From positions 186,001 through 250,000 of the forward strand of contig NZ_JACHEX010000002.1 in the NCBI RefSeq assembly GCF_014201655.1: a stretch of DNA of 64,000 bases, written 5' to 3'. This document shows, piece after piece, positions 36,603 to 48,196 of the stretch. Each line of letters starts with the position of its first letter. Position 1 is the first letter of the stretch. Source of the DNA: Thermosipho japonicus (GTDB lineage: Bacteria; Thermotogota; Thermotogae; Thermotogales; Fervidobacteriaceae). The notes under the pieces were generated by a model. That model did not search any database and was not told where the DNA came from. It saw only the letters and a list, made by a program, of their open reading frames with translations. A program made the position numbers and the translations under genes.

Positions 36603-39530
36603 GTGAAATGGGAATTAAAAAAATTTAATAAGGAGCTTGCTCAGAAGATCTCTGAGGAGTTAAATCTTCCTTTTTTAACTTCTCAGTTATTGGTAACAAG
36701 AGGCTATACAGATTTTGAAGAAATTGAAAAATTCCTATACCCATCTAAAAAACACCTTCGCTCTCCATTTTTGCTAAAAGACATGGATAAGGCTGTTAAG
36801 TATTTATTGGAAGCAAGAGAAAAAAAGCTTCCAGTGTTTGTTTATGGTGATTACGATGTAGATGGTATCACCGGTGTGGCCACCCTAGTAACTTTCCTCT
36901 CAAAATATGGTTGGAAAGTTGATTATTACATTCCAAACCGTCTTGATGAGGGTTATGGTATACAACCACAAGTTGTAGAAGAATATTTTAAAAAAGGCTA
37001 CAGAGTTCTCCTGAGCGTTGATTGCGGAATAACAAGTTTTGAAGCAGTTGAAAAAGCAAGAGAACTAGGGATGTACGTCATTATAACCGATCATCATACG
37101 ATCAAAGATAAAATTCCTGAAGCTCACGCTGTGGTTGATCCAAAAAGAGAAGATGAAACATACCCTTTCAGGGACTTTGCAGGAGTTGGAGTAGCATATA
37201 AATTAATTTCAGCAGTCGCACAAGAACTTGGAATTCCAGATGATGAAGTTGATGAAGTATTAGATATTGTTGCATTAGGAACAATAGCTGATATGGTGGA
37301 TTTGGTAGATGAAAATCGATATATAGTAAAAGAAGGTTTAAAGAAACTTAATGCAACTCACAGAATTGGTCTTTTACAACTTATGAAAAAATTAAATATT
37401 ACAAATATATCAAGTCAAGATATAGGATACAGACTTGCACCAAAATTGAATGCAGCGGGAAGACTTTATTCAGCAGAAGATGCCTATAAACTAATAATGA
37501 CTGATAATATTTCTTCTGCAGAACAACTTGCTGAAATGTTAATGGGATACAACTTTACTAGACAAGAGATTGAAAACAAAATCTTCAAAGAAGCAATAGA
37601 AAAAATTGAACATTCTAAAATTAAAGATCTGCCAATTTTAATTGTGAGCGGTGACAACTGGCATGCAGGTGTTTTAGGAATTGTGGCTACAAAATTAGTT
37701 CAAAAATATAACAAACCTTCTTTAGTTGTATCTTTGGAAAACGGAATTGGAAGAGGTTCAGGTAGAAGTGTGGACAGTGTAAATATTTTAGAAGTTTTAT
37801 CAGACTTTGCAAGTTATTTCGAAGAATTTGGTGGCCATCCAATGGCAATCGGATTCAGCATAAAGGACGAGAAAATACCAGAATTAATTGAAGCAATATC
37901 AGAAAAATTTGGAAATACATTTTTCGAAGTAGACTCAAAAATTGAGATAGATTCTATTTTAGAAGTCGATGATATAAATGATGAAATTATAGATTCCCTC
38001 AGGTATTTGGAACCATTTGGCCATGGAAATCCTGAACCTGTTTTCTTAATTAAAGATAGTATTGTTGATAGAATACGATTCTTTGGAAACACCAACTCCA
38101 ACGTAAGGATGATCCTTAAAGGTAAAAACAAACAAACTGTGGAAGGCATCGGATTTGGTCTTAGAAAGAATTATTATGATATACCTGCAATTCAAGCTTT
38201 TCTTACATCATTAGATGTTGTTGCAAATATAAGAAAAAATGGAGTTGGACCTATTTTAAATATTTTAGATTTTAAAATTTCTTCCGTCCATGAAGAAGAT
38301 TACAACGATAAATACTTTATATATTCATTTACAAATGACTGGAAATCACAAAAACAAGAAGAATTCAAACATTTTGGAGTTTTTGATGAGCTTTCTCAAA
38401 GGTATGAAAAAGTTGAAAAGTATCTTCATATCCAAAGGCCTTTTGTTTTACAAATGGATCCAATGACAAGAAATGCCTTTTTAATGCTTTTAATGCAAAA
38501 AGGAAAAACTTTAATAGTAAATCCAAATAACATTGAGGCACTTCATGTATATGAAAGCCTCTCAAGGCACTCACCTAAGGACCTTTCATTTGTAAATTCT
38601 TTAAATAGAAAAATTTCAAACCATGTCATTACAAATGCGGTTATGATAGTTGAAGAACAAATTCCAGTTGATGATTTCGACTTTATCGTATTTAATGAAA
38701 TGCATATTTTGTCAGCTCTATCAACTGAAATGTATGAAAAACTTCTAGAGAAATTAAAAAAAGAAAAATTGATAATTACTAGTCTATATAAATTTGATAC
38801 CAACATTCCTTTATACAGCGAAGAAAGAAAACTAAATTTTGGCCTTGAAGATAGAAGAAATTCAAAAAAGACTATTGACTATGAAGTTGATTCTATTGCA
38901 TTCTTGTTTTCAAACTATAATTACGTAACAAAATTCTATGAAAAATTAATTACCAAAGGATACAAATTTAAAGATCTGGTATTCTACAGCCCTATTTTAG
39001 AGGATTTCCAAAAAAAGGCTATAAGTACACTTATTAAAAAAGGAAGAATAAAAAAATTGGTATCATCAACAAATTCAGATGGACTTCCTTCGATGCTTCC
39101 TAATGGTTCAGAAATAAGACTTTTTGATTTTCCACTTTCAGTTAAAGAATTGATAGATGCAGTTTCAGGTGATTCATATACCATTTTGCAACTCTATTTC
39201 GACGAAGAAGACGCCAAAAAAAGAATGGAACATCTAAAAAAACTATTTCCAGAAAACCTAGAAAATGTAGTAAAAGAATTCTTTGAAAATAATATAAAAA
39301 ACAAAGAAGAATTTTTAAATTTCTCTAAAAGCGCATCAATTTCTCCGAAAATATTAAATCAAGCGATAAAGGATTACAAAGAAAGAAAAAAGATACTTAG
39401 AAATATTGAACGTGAATTTGAACTTAGATACTTTGAAAGATATACTATGTTTTTGCTAAATAACTCGATAAAGGATATTTATAAAATAATAGAAGAAAGA
39501 GATATGTATGATACATATCTTGAGATATAG
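36603..39530 (+). CDS. recJ: Single-stranded-DNA exonuclease RecJ, long form
   Basis: 975 residues from a GTG behind AAAGGAG. The N-terminal 560 or so are canonical RecJ: YGDYDVDGITG (motif I), SVDCGI, TDHH, the DHHA1 part with GGHPMAIGFSI, and the OB part (LEPFGHGNPEP). It degrades ssDNA 5' to 3' in repair with Mn2+. The remaining 400 residues form an extra helicase-like or RecA-like region with no intact Walker motif that I can see; long RecJ proteins with such tails occur in Firmicutes and Thermotogota. Confidence 0.95.
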   Translation: MKWELKKFNKELAQKISEELNLPFLTSQLLVTRGYTDFEEIEKFLYPSKKHLRSPFLLKDMDKAVKYLLEAREKKLPVFVYGDYDVDGITGVATLVTFLSKYGWKVDYYIPNRLDEGYGIQPQVVEEYFKKGYRVLLSVDCGITSFEAVEKARELGMYVIITDHHTIKDKIPEAHAVVDPKREDETYPFRDFAGVGVAYKLISAVAQELGIPDDEVDEVLDIVALGTIADMVDLVDENRYIVKEGLKKLNATHRIGLLQLMKKLNITNISSQDIGYRLAPKLNAAGRLYSAEDAYKLIMTDNISSAEQLAEMLMGYNFTRQEIENKIFKEAIEKIEHSKIKDLPILIVSGDNWHAGVLGIVATKLVQKYNKPSLVVSLENGIGRGSGRSVDSVNILEVLSDFASYFEEFGGHPMAIGFSIKDEKIPELIEAISEKFGNTFFEVDSKIEIDSILEVDDINDEIIDSLRYLEPFGHGNPEPVFLIKDSIVDRIRFFGNTNSNVRMILKGKNKQTVEGIGFGLRKNYYDIPAIQAFLTSLDVVANIRKNGVGPILNILDFKISSVHEEDYNDKYFIYSFTNDWKSQKQEEFKHFGVFDELSQRYEKVEKYLHIQRPFVLQMDPMTRNAFLMLLMQKGKTLIVNPNNIEALHVYESLSRHSPKDLSFVNSLNRKISNHVITNAVMIVEEQIPVDDFDFIVFNEMHILSALSTEMYEKLLEKLKKEKLIITSLYKFDTNIPLYSEERKLNFGLEDRRNSKKTIDYEVDSIAFLFSNYNYVTKFYEKLITKGYKFKDLVFYSPILEDFQKKAISTLIKKGRIKKLVSSTNSDGLPSMLPNGSEIRLFDFPLSVKELIDAVSGDSYTILQLYFDEEDAKKRMEHLKKLFPENLENVVKEFFENNIKNKEEFLNFSKSASISPKILNQAIKDYKERKKILRNIEREFELRYFERYTMFLLNNSIKDIYKIIEERDMYDTYLEI

Positions 39531-39539
39531 AGGTGTACA

Positions 39540-40148
39540 ATGATAATAGCAATAGACTATGGAAATAACAAATGCGGATACGCAATAGGAAACAACTTTA
39601 TTTCAAAAAGTGGCACTGTAAAAACTAAAGATATTATGAAAATTATCTCAAATACCAAAAAAATCGTCATGGGCATACCATTGTCGATGAGTGGAAATTA
39701 CTCAACACAGAGCCTTAAAGTTCTAACATTTGCAAATAAATTAGTAGAAAAAGGATACGATGTTTTTTTAATAGATGAACGGCTAACTACAAAAATGGCA
39801 AGCTCCTTTGGTATTAAAGATGATGACGCCTTTAGCGCAAGACAAATCTTTATGGATTTTGTACAAAATCCAAGTGTTGCTCAAAAATTTAGAAAAGAAA
39901 AATTTTTAAATTTAGATCTAAGGGAAGAAAACGTATTATTTTATGAAGTTCCACCTTCAAAAAAGATTAAAGCTGACGCACTAACCAAAGATTATTCAAT
40001 AGCCTTTTTGCACTTAAGTATTGGAAATTTTACATATTCAAATCCCGATACACTTGACAAAAAATATAATATAGTCATTACAAAAAAAGAATTTGAAAAA
40101 AATGGGAAGAATTTTTTGAAAAGTGGTGGTAAAATTATATTAGTTTAG
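39540..40148 (+). CDS. YqgF/RuvX-like RNase H-fold protein with C-terminal extension
   Basis: 202 residues. The first 135 follow YqgF: AIDYGNNKCGYAIG, VMGIPLSMSG, IDERLTT, and an acidic DDDAFSAR near the usual last Asp. The three expected carboxylates are present, so it may act as nuclease in pre-16S rRNA processing or on Holliday junctions. The Arg normally in the first motif is Cys here. A 65-residue C-terminal extension is unusual. Nine bases after recJ. Confidence 0.75.
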   Translation: MIIAIDYGNNKCGYAIGNNFISKSGTVKTKDIMKIISNTKKIVMGIPLSMSGNYSTQSLKVLTFANKLVEKGYDVFLIDERLTTKMASSFGIKDDDAFSARQIFMDFVQNPSVAQKFRKEKFLNLDLREENVLFYEVPPSKKIKADALTKDYSIAFLHLSIGNFTYSNPDTLDKKYNIVITKKEFEKNGKNFLKSGGKIILV

Positions 40149-40152
40149 GTAA

Positions 40153-40229
40153 GTGCCTGTAGCTCAATTGGATAGAGCCCTGGACTCCGGATCCAGAGGT
40201 TGCGGGTTCAAATCCCGCCAGGCACACCA
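40153..40229 (+). tRNA. tRNA-Arg (anticodon CCG)
   Basis: 77 bases with all arms: acceptor GTGCCTG / CAGGCAC, D stem GCTC / GAGC, anticodon stem CTGGA / TCCAG with loop CTCCGGA (anticodon CCG, reads CGG), T stem GCGGG / CCCGC with loop TTCAAAT, discriminator A and encoded CCA. It lies 4 bases after the YqgF-like gene and 25 before the peptidase gene, inside a co-directional gene run, so it is probably cut from a longer transcript. Confidence 0.97.
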
Positions 40230-40254
40230 AGTGAAAAATGAAAGGGGGAAAATG

Positions 40255-41325
40255 ATGAATTTAGTAAATTTACTAAACGAAAAAGGATTAGATACTTTAT
40301 TAGTTCTTAATTTTGAAGGCTCTAACAAACCAACTACAAGATTTATTTCTGGTTTTAGTGGAAGCTTTTCTGGTATAATATTTTCAAAAGATAAAAGGAT
40401 AATTGCAACTGATTCAAGATATTGGGAACAAGTAAAATTGGAATCAGAATTTGATCTTGTAAAGTTCAAAGGTGATAAAAAATTTTTAGATCTTATAGTT
40501 GAACTCCTAAAAGATATTAAAGCAAAAAACGTTGGAATTGAAAAAGATAAAACGTCAGCAAAAGTTATGGAATATTTAATCAATAAGCTTGATGGTGTTG
40601 AATTTATAGATGTCTCACAAGAGCTTTTAAGGCTTAGAGCGGTTAAAACAGATGAGGAAATTGAATTAATAAGGAAGGCAATTTATATTGCAGAAGAAGC
40701 TTTCAAAAAAACTCTGGAAATCGTTAAAGTTGGTATGACTGAAAAAGAATTTGCAGCTTACCTTGAATACCAAATTAAAATGCTTGGTGGAGATAAATTT
40801 TCATTTGATACAATCGTTGCGTCCGGATGGCGTGGTTCCCTTCCACACGGAATAGCAAGTGAAAAAACCATAGAAAAAGGCGAGCCTGTTGTTGTTGACT
40901 GGGGAGCATTTTACAAAGGATACGCAAGTGATTTAACTAGAGTATTCTGTATCGGTGAGCCTTCTGAAGAAGTCAAAAAAGTTCACAATGTTGTATACAA
41001 AGCTCAAGAAAAAGCTATAGAAATTGCTAGAGCATCTTTAACAGGTGCTGAAATTGACCTTGCTGCTAGAGAACACATTAAAGATGAAGGATACGGAGAG
41101 TATTTTGGACACTCATTAGGGCATGGTATAGGATTAGAAGTACATGAAGAACCAAGATTAAGTTATTTAAACAATGAAAAATTACCAGCAAATTCCGTTG
41201 TAACTGTAGAACCAGGAATTTATTTACCAAACAAGTTTGGTATTAGAATCGAGGACGATATTCTGCTCACTGAAAGCGGCTGTGAAGTTTTAAGTAGTCT
41301 TCCAAGAGATATTTTTATAGTATGA
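40255..41325 (+). CDS. M24B aminopeptidase P / proline dipeptidase-like
   Basis: 356 residues from the second of two tandem ATGs (40255), six bases after GGGGG; the first ATG at 40252 is possible. Pita-bread fold with five metal ligands: Asp in VVDWGAFY and SDLTRVF, His in GHSLGHGIGLEVHEEP, Glu in VEPGIYLP and RIEDDI. The N-terminal 120 residues are the creatinase-type domain. It removes N-terminal residues before proline. ATGA overlap with the next gene. Confidence 0.93.
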   Translation: MNLVNLLNEKGLDTLLVLNFEGSNKPTTRFISGFSGSFSGIIFSKDKRIIATDSRYWEQVKLESEFDLVKFKGDKKFLDLIVELLKDIKAKNVGIEKDKTSAKVMEYLINKLDGVEFIDVSQELLRLRAVKTDEEIELIRKAIYIAEEAFKKTLEIVKVGMTEKEFAAYLEYQIKMLGGDKFSFDTIVASGWRGSLPHGIASEKTIEKGEPVVVDWGAFYKGYASDLTRVFCIGEPSEEVKKVHNVVYKAQEKAIEIARASLTGAEIDLAAREHIKDEGYGEYFGHSLGHGIGLEVHEEPRLSYLNNEKLPANSVVTVEPGIYLPNKFGIRIEDDILLTESGCEVLSSLPRDIFIV

Positions 41326-41573
41326 AAAAGGACAATGTCATAAAAGAATTAAACAAATTAAACCTTTTAACTCTTTTTGGAGCAACGGTAATAGGTAATA
41401 TCGTAGTAGGCTATTTTATTGGAAAATGGCTTGATAAAATTTTTGAAAAAGACAAATTATTCGTAATTATTTTTCTGTTTTTCGGTGCTATATCTGGTAT
41501 TTATAACGCTATACGGCAACTACTGAAAGAAGTTGAAAAGGTTGATAAAAATGAAAGACGAAAAAATAGTTAA
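41322..41573 (+). CDS. atpZ: AtpZ-like ATP synthase accessory membrane protein
   Basis: 83 residues with two membrane helices (about 17-34 and 44-63) and the pattern GNIVVGYFIGKWLDK of AtpZ (ATPase gene 1 family). Such proteins precede atpI/atpB and assist Fo assembly or ion supply. Overlaps the peptidase stop by ATGA. Confidence 0.8.
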   Translation: MKKDNVIKELNKLNLLTLFGATVIGNIVVGYFIGKWLDKIFEKDKLFVIIFLFFGAISGIYNAIRQLLKEVEKVDKNERRKNS

Positions 41574-41931
41574 ACAATTTATTTATGTTATAATATTTAT
41601 AGCTTTAATTGTAATAACTATTGGTAGTATTATTACAAAAAACAAAACGACGTTTATAGTAAGTTACATTTTAGGTACACTTGGCGCAATTTTATACATA
41701 ATTTCGCTATATCACGATATAATTAGTCTGAATTTGAAAAGAAAAATCAGCAAAAAAGGATATTACATTCGTTACATTTTTTCAGCCAGTATTTTTCTTT
41801 TAGTGGGAGTCATTTTTGAAGAAAAACTCACAGCAATTATTAGTGCTTTTTTAGGATTGATAAATGTAAAAATTTCTGCGTATCTAGTGGGCTTTTTATT
41901 TGGAGGTGGCTGGCATGAAAAAAAAGATTAG
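41551..41931 (+). CDS. AtpI-like membrane protein
   Basis: 126 residues from the ATG at 41551, inside the end of atpZ. Four predicted membrane helices and a position directly before atpB match AtpI, which helps assemble the c ring. Sequence conservation is low, so the call rests on size, topology and place. A TTG at 41533 is an alternative start with no site. Confidence 0.65.
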   Translation: MKDEKIVKQFIYVIIFIALIVITIGSIITKNKTTFIVSYILGTLGAILYIISLYHDIISLNLKRKISKKGYYIRYIFSASIFLLVGVIFEEKLTAIISAFLGLINVKISAYLVGFLFGGGWHEKKD

Positions 41932-42757
41932 CACAGGTCTTTTAATATTTTTAATAATTTATACTGTAGTTGGAATTATCAATGCCATCTACTTTGTACC
42001 GAAAGACACTGCTGAGGTAACAAAAGGACTTGCCAACAGATGGATAGTACAATTTTCTGATACAAAAGCTTGGTACACACGAATTAATCCTCTAACTCTA
42101 ATAATGAGTTGGGCTATAATTATAGGCCTTATTATTTTCGCAGTACGCGTTGGAAAAAATTTTAAAGTTATTCCAGATAGAAAGCAAGCTCTATCTGAAT
42201 CTGTAATGGACTTTATGTATGAAGTTGTAGAAAGTGTTATTGATGATCCAAAGTTTGTAAAGCCTACCTTTATGATTGCAACCACCTTGTTTATCTACAT
42301 ATCGATCGCTAACATAATTGGTGGTGCAATTCCAGGTATAAATGTAAGTGTGATAGATGGTCACGTTAAATTTACTCTCTTCCAGGATACTTGGTTTTCA
42401 CCAACCGCTGATCTGAATACAAATCTAACTTATGCATTAATGGTCTTTGTAATAAGCCATGCGTTTGCAATTAAAGCAAAGGGATTTGGTGGATGGCTTA
42501 AATCATGGATGGAACCAACACCAATAATGCTTCCGATGAATATCATTGGTGAACTTGCAAAACCAATCTCTCACTCTTTAAGGCTTTTTGGAAACATTGG
42601 TGGAGGTGCAATTTTAACATTTATGCTCTCGTATCTAGTTAAGTATCTATTTATGCCTGTTGTATTTTGGGGTTACTTTGGTATGTTTGTCGGTTTGGTT
42701 CAAGCACTTGTGTTTTCAATGTTAGCAGTTGCATATATTTCAGAAAAAATATCATAA
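41915..42757 (+). CDS. atpB: ATP synthase subunit a
   Basis: 280 residues from the ATG at 41915, five bases after GGAGGTGGC and inside the end of the AtpI-like gene. Membrane protein with the essential Arg in ISHSLRLFGN, which separates ion entry and exit at the c ring. Six or so helices, usual length. Confidence 0.95.
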   Translation: MKKKISTGLLIFLIIYTVVGIINAIYFVPKDTAEVTKGLANRWIVQFSDTKAWYTRINPLTLIMSWAIIIGLIIFAVRVGKNFKVIPDRKQALSESVMDFMYEVVESVIDDPKFVKPTFMIATTLFIYISIANIIGGAIPGINVSVIDGHVKFTLFQDTWFSPTADLNTNLTYALMVFVISHAFAIKAKGFGGWLKSWMEPTPIMLPMNIIGELAKPISHSLRLFGNIGGGAILTFMLSYLVKYLFMPVVFWGYFGMFVGLVQALVFSMLAVAYISEKIS

Positions 42758-43033
<276 letters not shown>

Positions 43034-43047
43034 TGTGAGGCGATATT

Positions 43048-43533
43048 ATGGATATGTTTGAAATTAATTTGACATCAGTTGTGCAACTGATGAGTTTTTT
43101 GTTACTTTTATACTTCTTAAAGAAATTCCTCTACGATAAATATTTTGAGGTTATGGACGCAAGAAAAGAAAAGATAGAAGGAGAAATAGCAAAAGCTGAA
43201 CAATTAAGGAAAGAAGCTGAAAAGCTTAAAAATGAAGCAACAGAAGAACTAAGGAAAATTAGAAGCGAAGCTGATTCAATAATTAAAAAGGCAAAAGACG
43301 AAGCTGAAAATATTATAAGCGATGCCAAGAAAAAAGCTGAAGATGAAGCTTCTAAAATCATAGCTGCAGCAAAAGATGAAATTGAAAGGCAACGTGCAGA
43401 AATGATAAAGGAAGTGGAACAAAGGGTTGGAGAAATCGCGGTTGCTCTTGCAATGAAAGTTCTCAAAGGCACATTGGACGAAAAGGCAAAGAGGGAATAT
43501 CTTGTGAAAGTTTTAAAGGGGTCTGAAAAATGA
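43048..43533 (+). CDS. atpF: ATP synthase subunit b
   Basis: 161 residues: one N-terminal membrane helix (about 8-28) and a long charged Ala/Lys/Glu coiled coil, the peripheral stalk. Overlaps atpH by ATGA. Confidence 0.95.
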   Translation: MDMFEINLTSVVQLMSFLLLLYFLKKFLYDKYFEVMDARKEKIEGEIAKAEQLRKEAEKLKNEATEELRKIRSEADSIIKKAKDEAENIISDAKKKAEDEASKIIAAAKDEIERQRAEMIKEVEQRVGEIAVALAMKVLKGTLDEKAKREYLVKVLKGSEK

Positions 43534-44081
43534 GATATTCTGTTATAGCCAGCAAATATGTTAAAGCGTTATTGATTGTCGGGCAAAAATTAAATAAAAT
43601 TGAAAAATATGGTGAATTTCTATCTTTTGTAAAGGATATTTATGGAAGTTTTGCAACATTTTTCAACAATCCAATTGTAAAACCAGAACAAAAGGTTCTT
43701 GTAATAAAACAAGCATTTGAGGAAATTTTTAAAGAAAGCCCAGATGAAGCTTTCTTAAACTTTATCAATATTGTTTTTGAAAACAAAAGAGAAAAATTTA
43801 TTCCTCAAATGCAAGCACTTTATAAATATGCTGCTATTGATATTGAAAATAAGATATTGGTTAATGTTAAAACTGCTGTAAAGTTATCAGACCAAGAGAT
43901 AAAAGTTATAAATGATTTTGTAGAAAAATATGTCGGTAAAACCCCTGTAATTGAAGAAACAATTGACGAATCTTTAATTGCAGGAGCAGTTATAGAATTT
44001 GCTGGAAAAATGATAGATGTGTCAATAAAGGGAAGAATGGACAAGATTGCTAAGGAAGTTTTTTTCTTAAGAAAGGGGTGA
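43530..44081 (+). CDS. atpH: ATP synthase subunit delta
   Basis: 183 residues. N-terminal helical bundle ([17 protein letters not shown]) and C-terminal domain ([20 protein letters not shown]) that joins stalk b to the alpha subunits. Confidence 0.94.
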   Translation: MRYSVIASKYVKALLIVGQKLNKIEKYGEFLSFVKDIYGSFATFFNNPIVKPEQKVLVIKQAFEEIFKESPDEAFLNFINIVFENKREKFIPQMQALYKYAAIDIENKILVNVKTAVKLSDQEIKVINDFVEKYVGKTPVIEETIDESLIAGAVIEFAGKMIDVSIKGRMDKIAKEVFFLRKG

Positions 44082-44085
44082 AATC

Positions 44086-45609
44086 TTGAGAATAAATCCC
44101 GGAGAAATTGTAAAAGTACTTGAATCAAAAATTGAAGGATTTAAAGAAGAAATTAATTTAGAAGATGTTGGTAAGGTTATACAAGTCGGTGATGGAATTG
44201 CAAGAGCATACGGCTTAAATAACGTTATGGCCAATGAAATGGTTGAGTTTGTTGAAACCGGGACAATAGGTGTTGCATTTAACTTAGAAGAAGATAATGT
44301 AGGTATAATAATTCTAGGTGATTATAAAGGAATTAAAGAAGGACATACTGTAAGAAGATTAAAGAAAATAATGCAAGTTCCTGTTGGTGAAGCACTCCTT
44401 GGTAGAGTTGTAAACCCACTTGGTGAACCTGTAGATGGCCTTGGACCAATTGAAGCAAAAGAGTTTAGAGATGTTGAAGTAAAAGCACCTGGTGTTATTT
44501 ACAGAAAACCAGTTGATACACCTCTTCAAACAGGTATAAAAATAATTGATGCTTTGATTCCAATTGGAAGAGGTCAAAGGGAATTAATAATTGGTGATAG
44601 GCAAACAGGTAAAACTGCAATAGCAATTGACACAATAATAAACCAAAAAGGAAAAGGTGTATATTGTGTATATGTTGCAATAGGTCAAAAAGCATCTGCT
44701 GTTGCAAGATTAGTTAGTAAACTAAAAGAAGCAGGAGCAATGGAATACACCACAGTTGTTGTTGCAAGTGCTGCAGATAATGCCGCATTGCAATACATTG
44801 CTCCATACGCAGGCTGTGCAATGGGGGAATACTTCCTCTATAATGGAAAAGATGCATTAGTTATTTATGATGACCTTTCAAAGCATGCTGTTGCATACAG
44901 ACAACTTTCTCTTTTACTTAGAAGGCCACCTGGACGTGAAGCTTATCCAGGAGATGTTTTCTATTTACACTCTAGACTTCTTGAAAGAGCAGCAAGATTA
45001 GATGAAAAATACGGTGGAGGCTCTTTAACCGCTCTACCAATTATTGAAACTCAAGCAAATGACATATCCGCATATATTCCAACAAATGTTATTTCAATAA
45101 CTGATGGACAAATTTATCTTGAACCATCTCTATTCTATGCAGGGCAAAGACCTGCTGTAAATATAGGACTTTCTGTTTCCCGTGTTGGTGGAGCTGCACA
45201 AATCAAAGCCATGAAAAAGGTTGCAGGTTCATTAAAACTCGACCTTGCACAATACCAAGAACTTGAAACATTTGCTCAGTTTGCTACAGAACTTGATCCA
45301 GCAACTCAAGCACAAATTACTAGAGGTCAAAGATTAATGGAACTAATGAAACAAGAACAATACGCTCCTATGGAAGTTGAAGAACAAGTTGCTGTTCTAT
45401 ATGCAGGTATAAACGGCTATCTGGATGATCTTGAAGTGGAAAAAGTAAGACTCTTTGAAAAAAAATTAATAGAATTTCTAAAAGATAAAAAGTCAGAAAT
45501 TTTAAACAAAATTAGAGAGGAGAAAGATCTTTCAGAAGAAACTGAAAAAATGCTAAAAGAAGCAATTGAAGAATTCAAAAGTGAATTTGTCAAAGTATAT
45601 GGGAAGTGA
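44086..45609 (+). CDS. atpA: ATP synthase subunit alpha
   Basis: 507 residues from a TTG at 44086 after AAAGGGGTG. P-loop GDRQTGKT (about 169-176), the alpha signature [13 protein letters not shown] near 360-380, and the catalytic-interface Arg within it. Regulatory nucleotide-binding subunit of F1. Confidence 0.98.
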   Translation: MRINPGEIVKVLESKIEGFKEEINLEDVGKVIQVGDGIARAYGLNNVMANEMVEFVETGTIGVAFNLEEDNVGIIILGDYKGIKEGHTVRRLKKIMQVPVGEALLGRVVNPLGEPVDGLGPIEAKEFRDVEVKAPGVIYRKPVDTPLQTGIKIIDALIPIGRGQRELIIGDRQTGKTAIAIDTIINQKGKGVYCVYVAIGQKASAVARLVSKLKEAGAMEYTTVVVASAADNAALQYIAPYAGCAMGEYFLYNGKDALVIYDDLSKHAVAYRQLSLLLRRPPGREAYPGDVFYLHSRLLERAARLDEKYGGGSLTALPIIETQANDISAYIPTNVISITDGQIYLEPSLFYAGQRPAVNIGLSVSRVGGAAQIKAMKKVAGSLKLDLAQYQELETFAQFATELDPATQAQITRGQRLMELMKQEQYAPMEVEEQVAVLYAGINGYLDDLEVEKVRLFEKKLIEFLKDKKSEILNKIREEKDLSEETEKMLKEAIEEFKSEFVKVYGK

Positions 45610-45615
45610 TGCTAA

Positions 45616-46437
45616 ATGAGTAGAGGAAAGTTACTTTCAATTAAAAAGAGAGTTCAATCAACCGAATCACTAAAAAAAATCACCAAGGCAATGGAAATGG
45701 TTGCTACTGCCAGAGTAAAGAAAGTAGAAAAAAATTTGGAAGGTGTTAGAGAATTTTTAAATGAAACAAAGCGAATTCTTGAAAATATAGAGTTTGTAGG
45801 TAATCATCCATTTATAACCGGTGAAGGGAAAAAAGCTCTAGTCGTTATTTCAACCGATATGGGTTTGTGTGGTGCTTTTCCAACTGAGATAGGAAGAGCC
45901 GCATTGAATTTTGTTGAAAAAGAAGGTATTGATTACGTTTATGCGATAGGAAATAAAACAATTCCCTTCTTTAAAAAGCATAAAAGTACCAGGAGAATTT
46001 ATGAAAGAATTTATGATGTTCCTACATTTGATTTTGCCAAAACATTAACAAATGATTTAGTAAATGATGGGGTTGGAAAAATTTTTGTAGTATACGGAAA
46101 ATTTAAAAATAGACTTATGCAAAAACCTGAAATTGTACAACTTACCCCAATTGAAATTGAAAACACCAAATCTTCAAGATATGAATACGAACCTGAACTA
46201 GAAAATCTAGTAGATTCAGCTCTGGTATTTTATGTAGCAACAAGTATATACTCTTACGCATATGAAACAAAAGTTAGTGAATTATACTCACGACAAAATG
46301 CTATGAGAAATGCTACAGAAAACGCTGATGAAGTGATTAGAGAACTTACTCTTGAGTTTAATAAAGAAAGACAAGCTTCAATAACCCAGGAGCTTATTGA
46401 AATAGTTTCTGGCGCTCAAGCACTGCAAGAGGAATAA
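45616..46437 (+). CDS. atpG: ATP synthase subunit gamma
   Basis: 273 residues. Conserved N-terminal helix (IKKRVQSTESLKKITKAMEM) and C-terminal helix (NAMRNATENADEVI) form the rotor shaft; the central Rossmann part has DMGLCGAF. Confidence 0.96.
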   Translation: MSRGKLLSIKKRVQSTESLKKITKAMEMVATARVKKVEKNLEGVREFLNETKRILENIEFVGNHPFITGEGKKALVVISTDMGLCGAFPTEIGRAALNFVEKEGIDYVYAIGNKTIPFFKKHKSTRRIYERIYDVPTFDFAKTLTNDLVNDGVGKIFVVYGKFKNRLMQKPEIVQLTPIEIENTKSSRYEYEPELENLVDSALVFYVATSIYSYAYETKVSELYSRQNAMRNATENADEVIRELTLEFNKERQASITQELIEIVSGAQALQEE

Positions 46438-46453
46438 TTTTAAAGGAGCGTGA

Positions 46454-47871
<1,418 letters not shown>

Positions 47872-47872
<1 letters not shown>

Positions 47873-47899
47873 TGCGTGGGCAAGTTGCTCACGCATTTT
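47872..47899 (+). terminator. Hairpin with short T-run between atpD and atpC (attenuator?)
   Basis: ATGCGTG / CACGCAT (47872-47878 with 47890-47896) extended by a G-T and two G-C pairs, loop AAGTT, then TTTTAT. GC-rich for this genome. It could reduce readthrough to atpC or be an RNA processing site. Confidence 0.5.
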
Positions 47900-47916
47900 A
47901 TCTGGGAGGGATCATT

Positions 47917-48192
47917 TTGAAGCTAAAAATTTATTCACCAAACGGTTTAATGTTTGAAAAGGATGTTACCGTGGTAACTGTTAGAACTGTTGAAGGGGAA
48001 ATGGGATTACTTGAAAGGCGTGCTCCAATAATTGCTAAACTAAAAGTTGACAAAGTTGTTGCAAAAGATAACACACAAACATACGAATACGTTATTGATG
48101 ACGGTTTTTTACATTGTGATGGCGAAAATGTTATAATAGTAACAGAGGATATAAAAAAAGAAATAGATCCACATAAGTATTTGGGAGGATAG
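47917..48192 (+). CDS. atpC: ATP synthase subunit epsilon, short form
   Basis: 91 residues from a TTG at 47917 behind GGGAGGG. Only the N-terminal beta-sandwich domain (LKIYSPNGLMFEKDV, then TVEGEMGLLERRAPI) is present; the C-terminal helical hairpin that inhibits ATP hydrolysis in E. coli and Bacillus (total about 130 residues) is missing. The frame ends DPHKYLGG with no sign of truncation by mutation. Confidence 0.92.
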   Translation: MKLKIYSPNGLMFEKDVTVVTVRTVEGEMGLLERRAPIIAKLKVDKVVAKDNTQTYEYVIDDGFLHCDGENVIIVTEDIKKEIDPHKYLGG

Positions 48193-48196
48193 TTAT

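Noticed and set aside
40153-40254. Open frame running through the tRNA into the peptidase gene, and a minus-strand frame (40164-40583) containing PQPLDPESRAL
   Set aside because: These are the well-known spurious translations of tRNA-Arg; the peptidase has a proper start at 40255.
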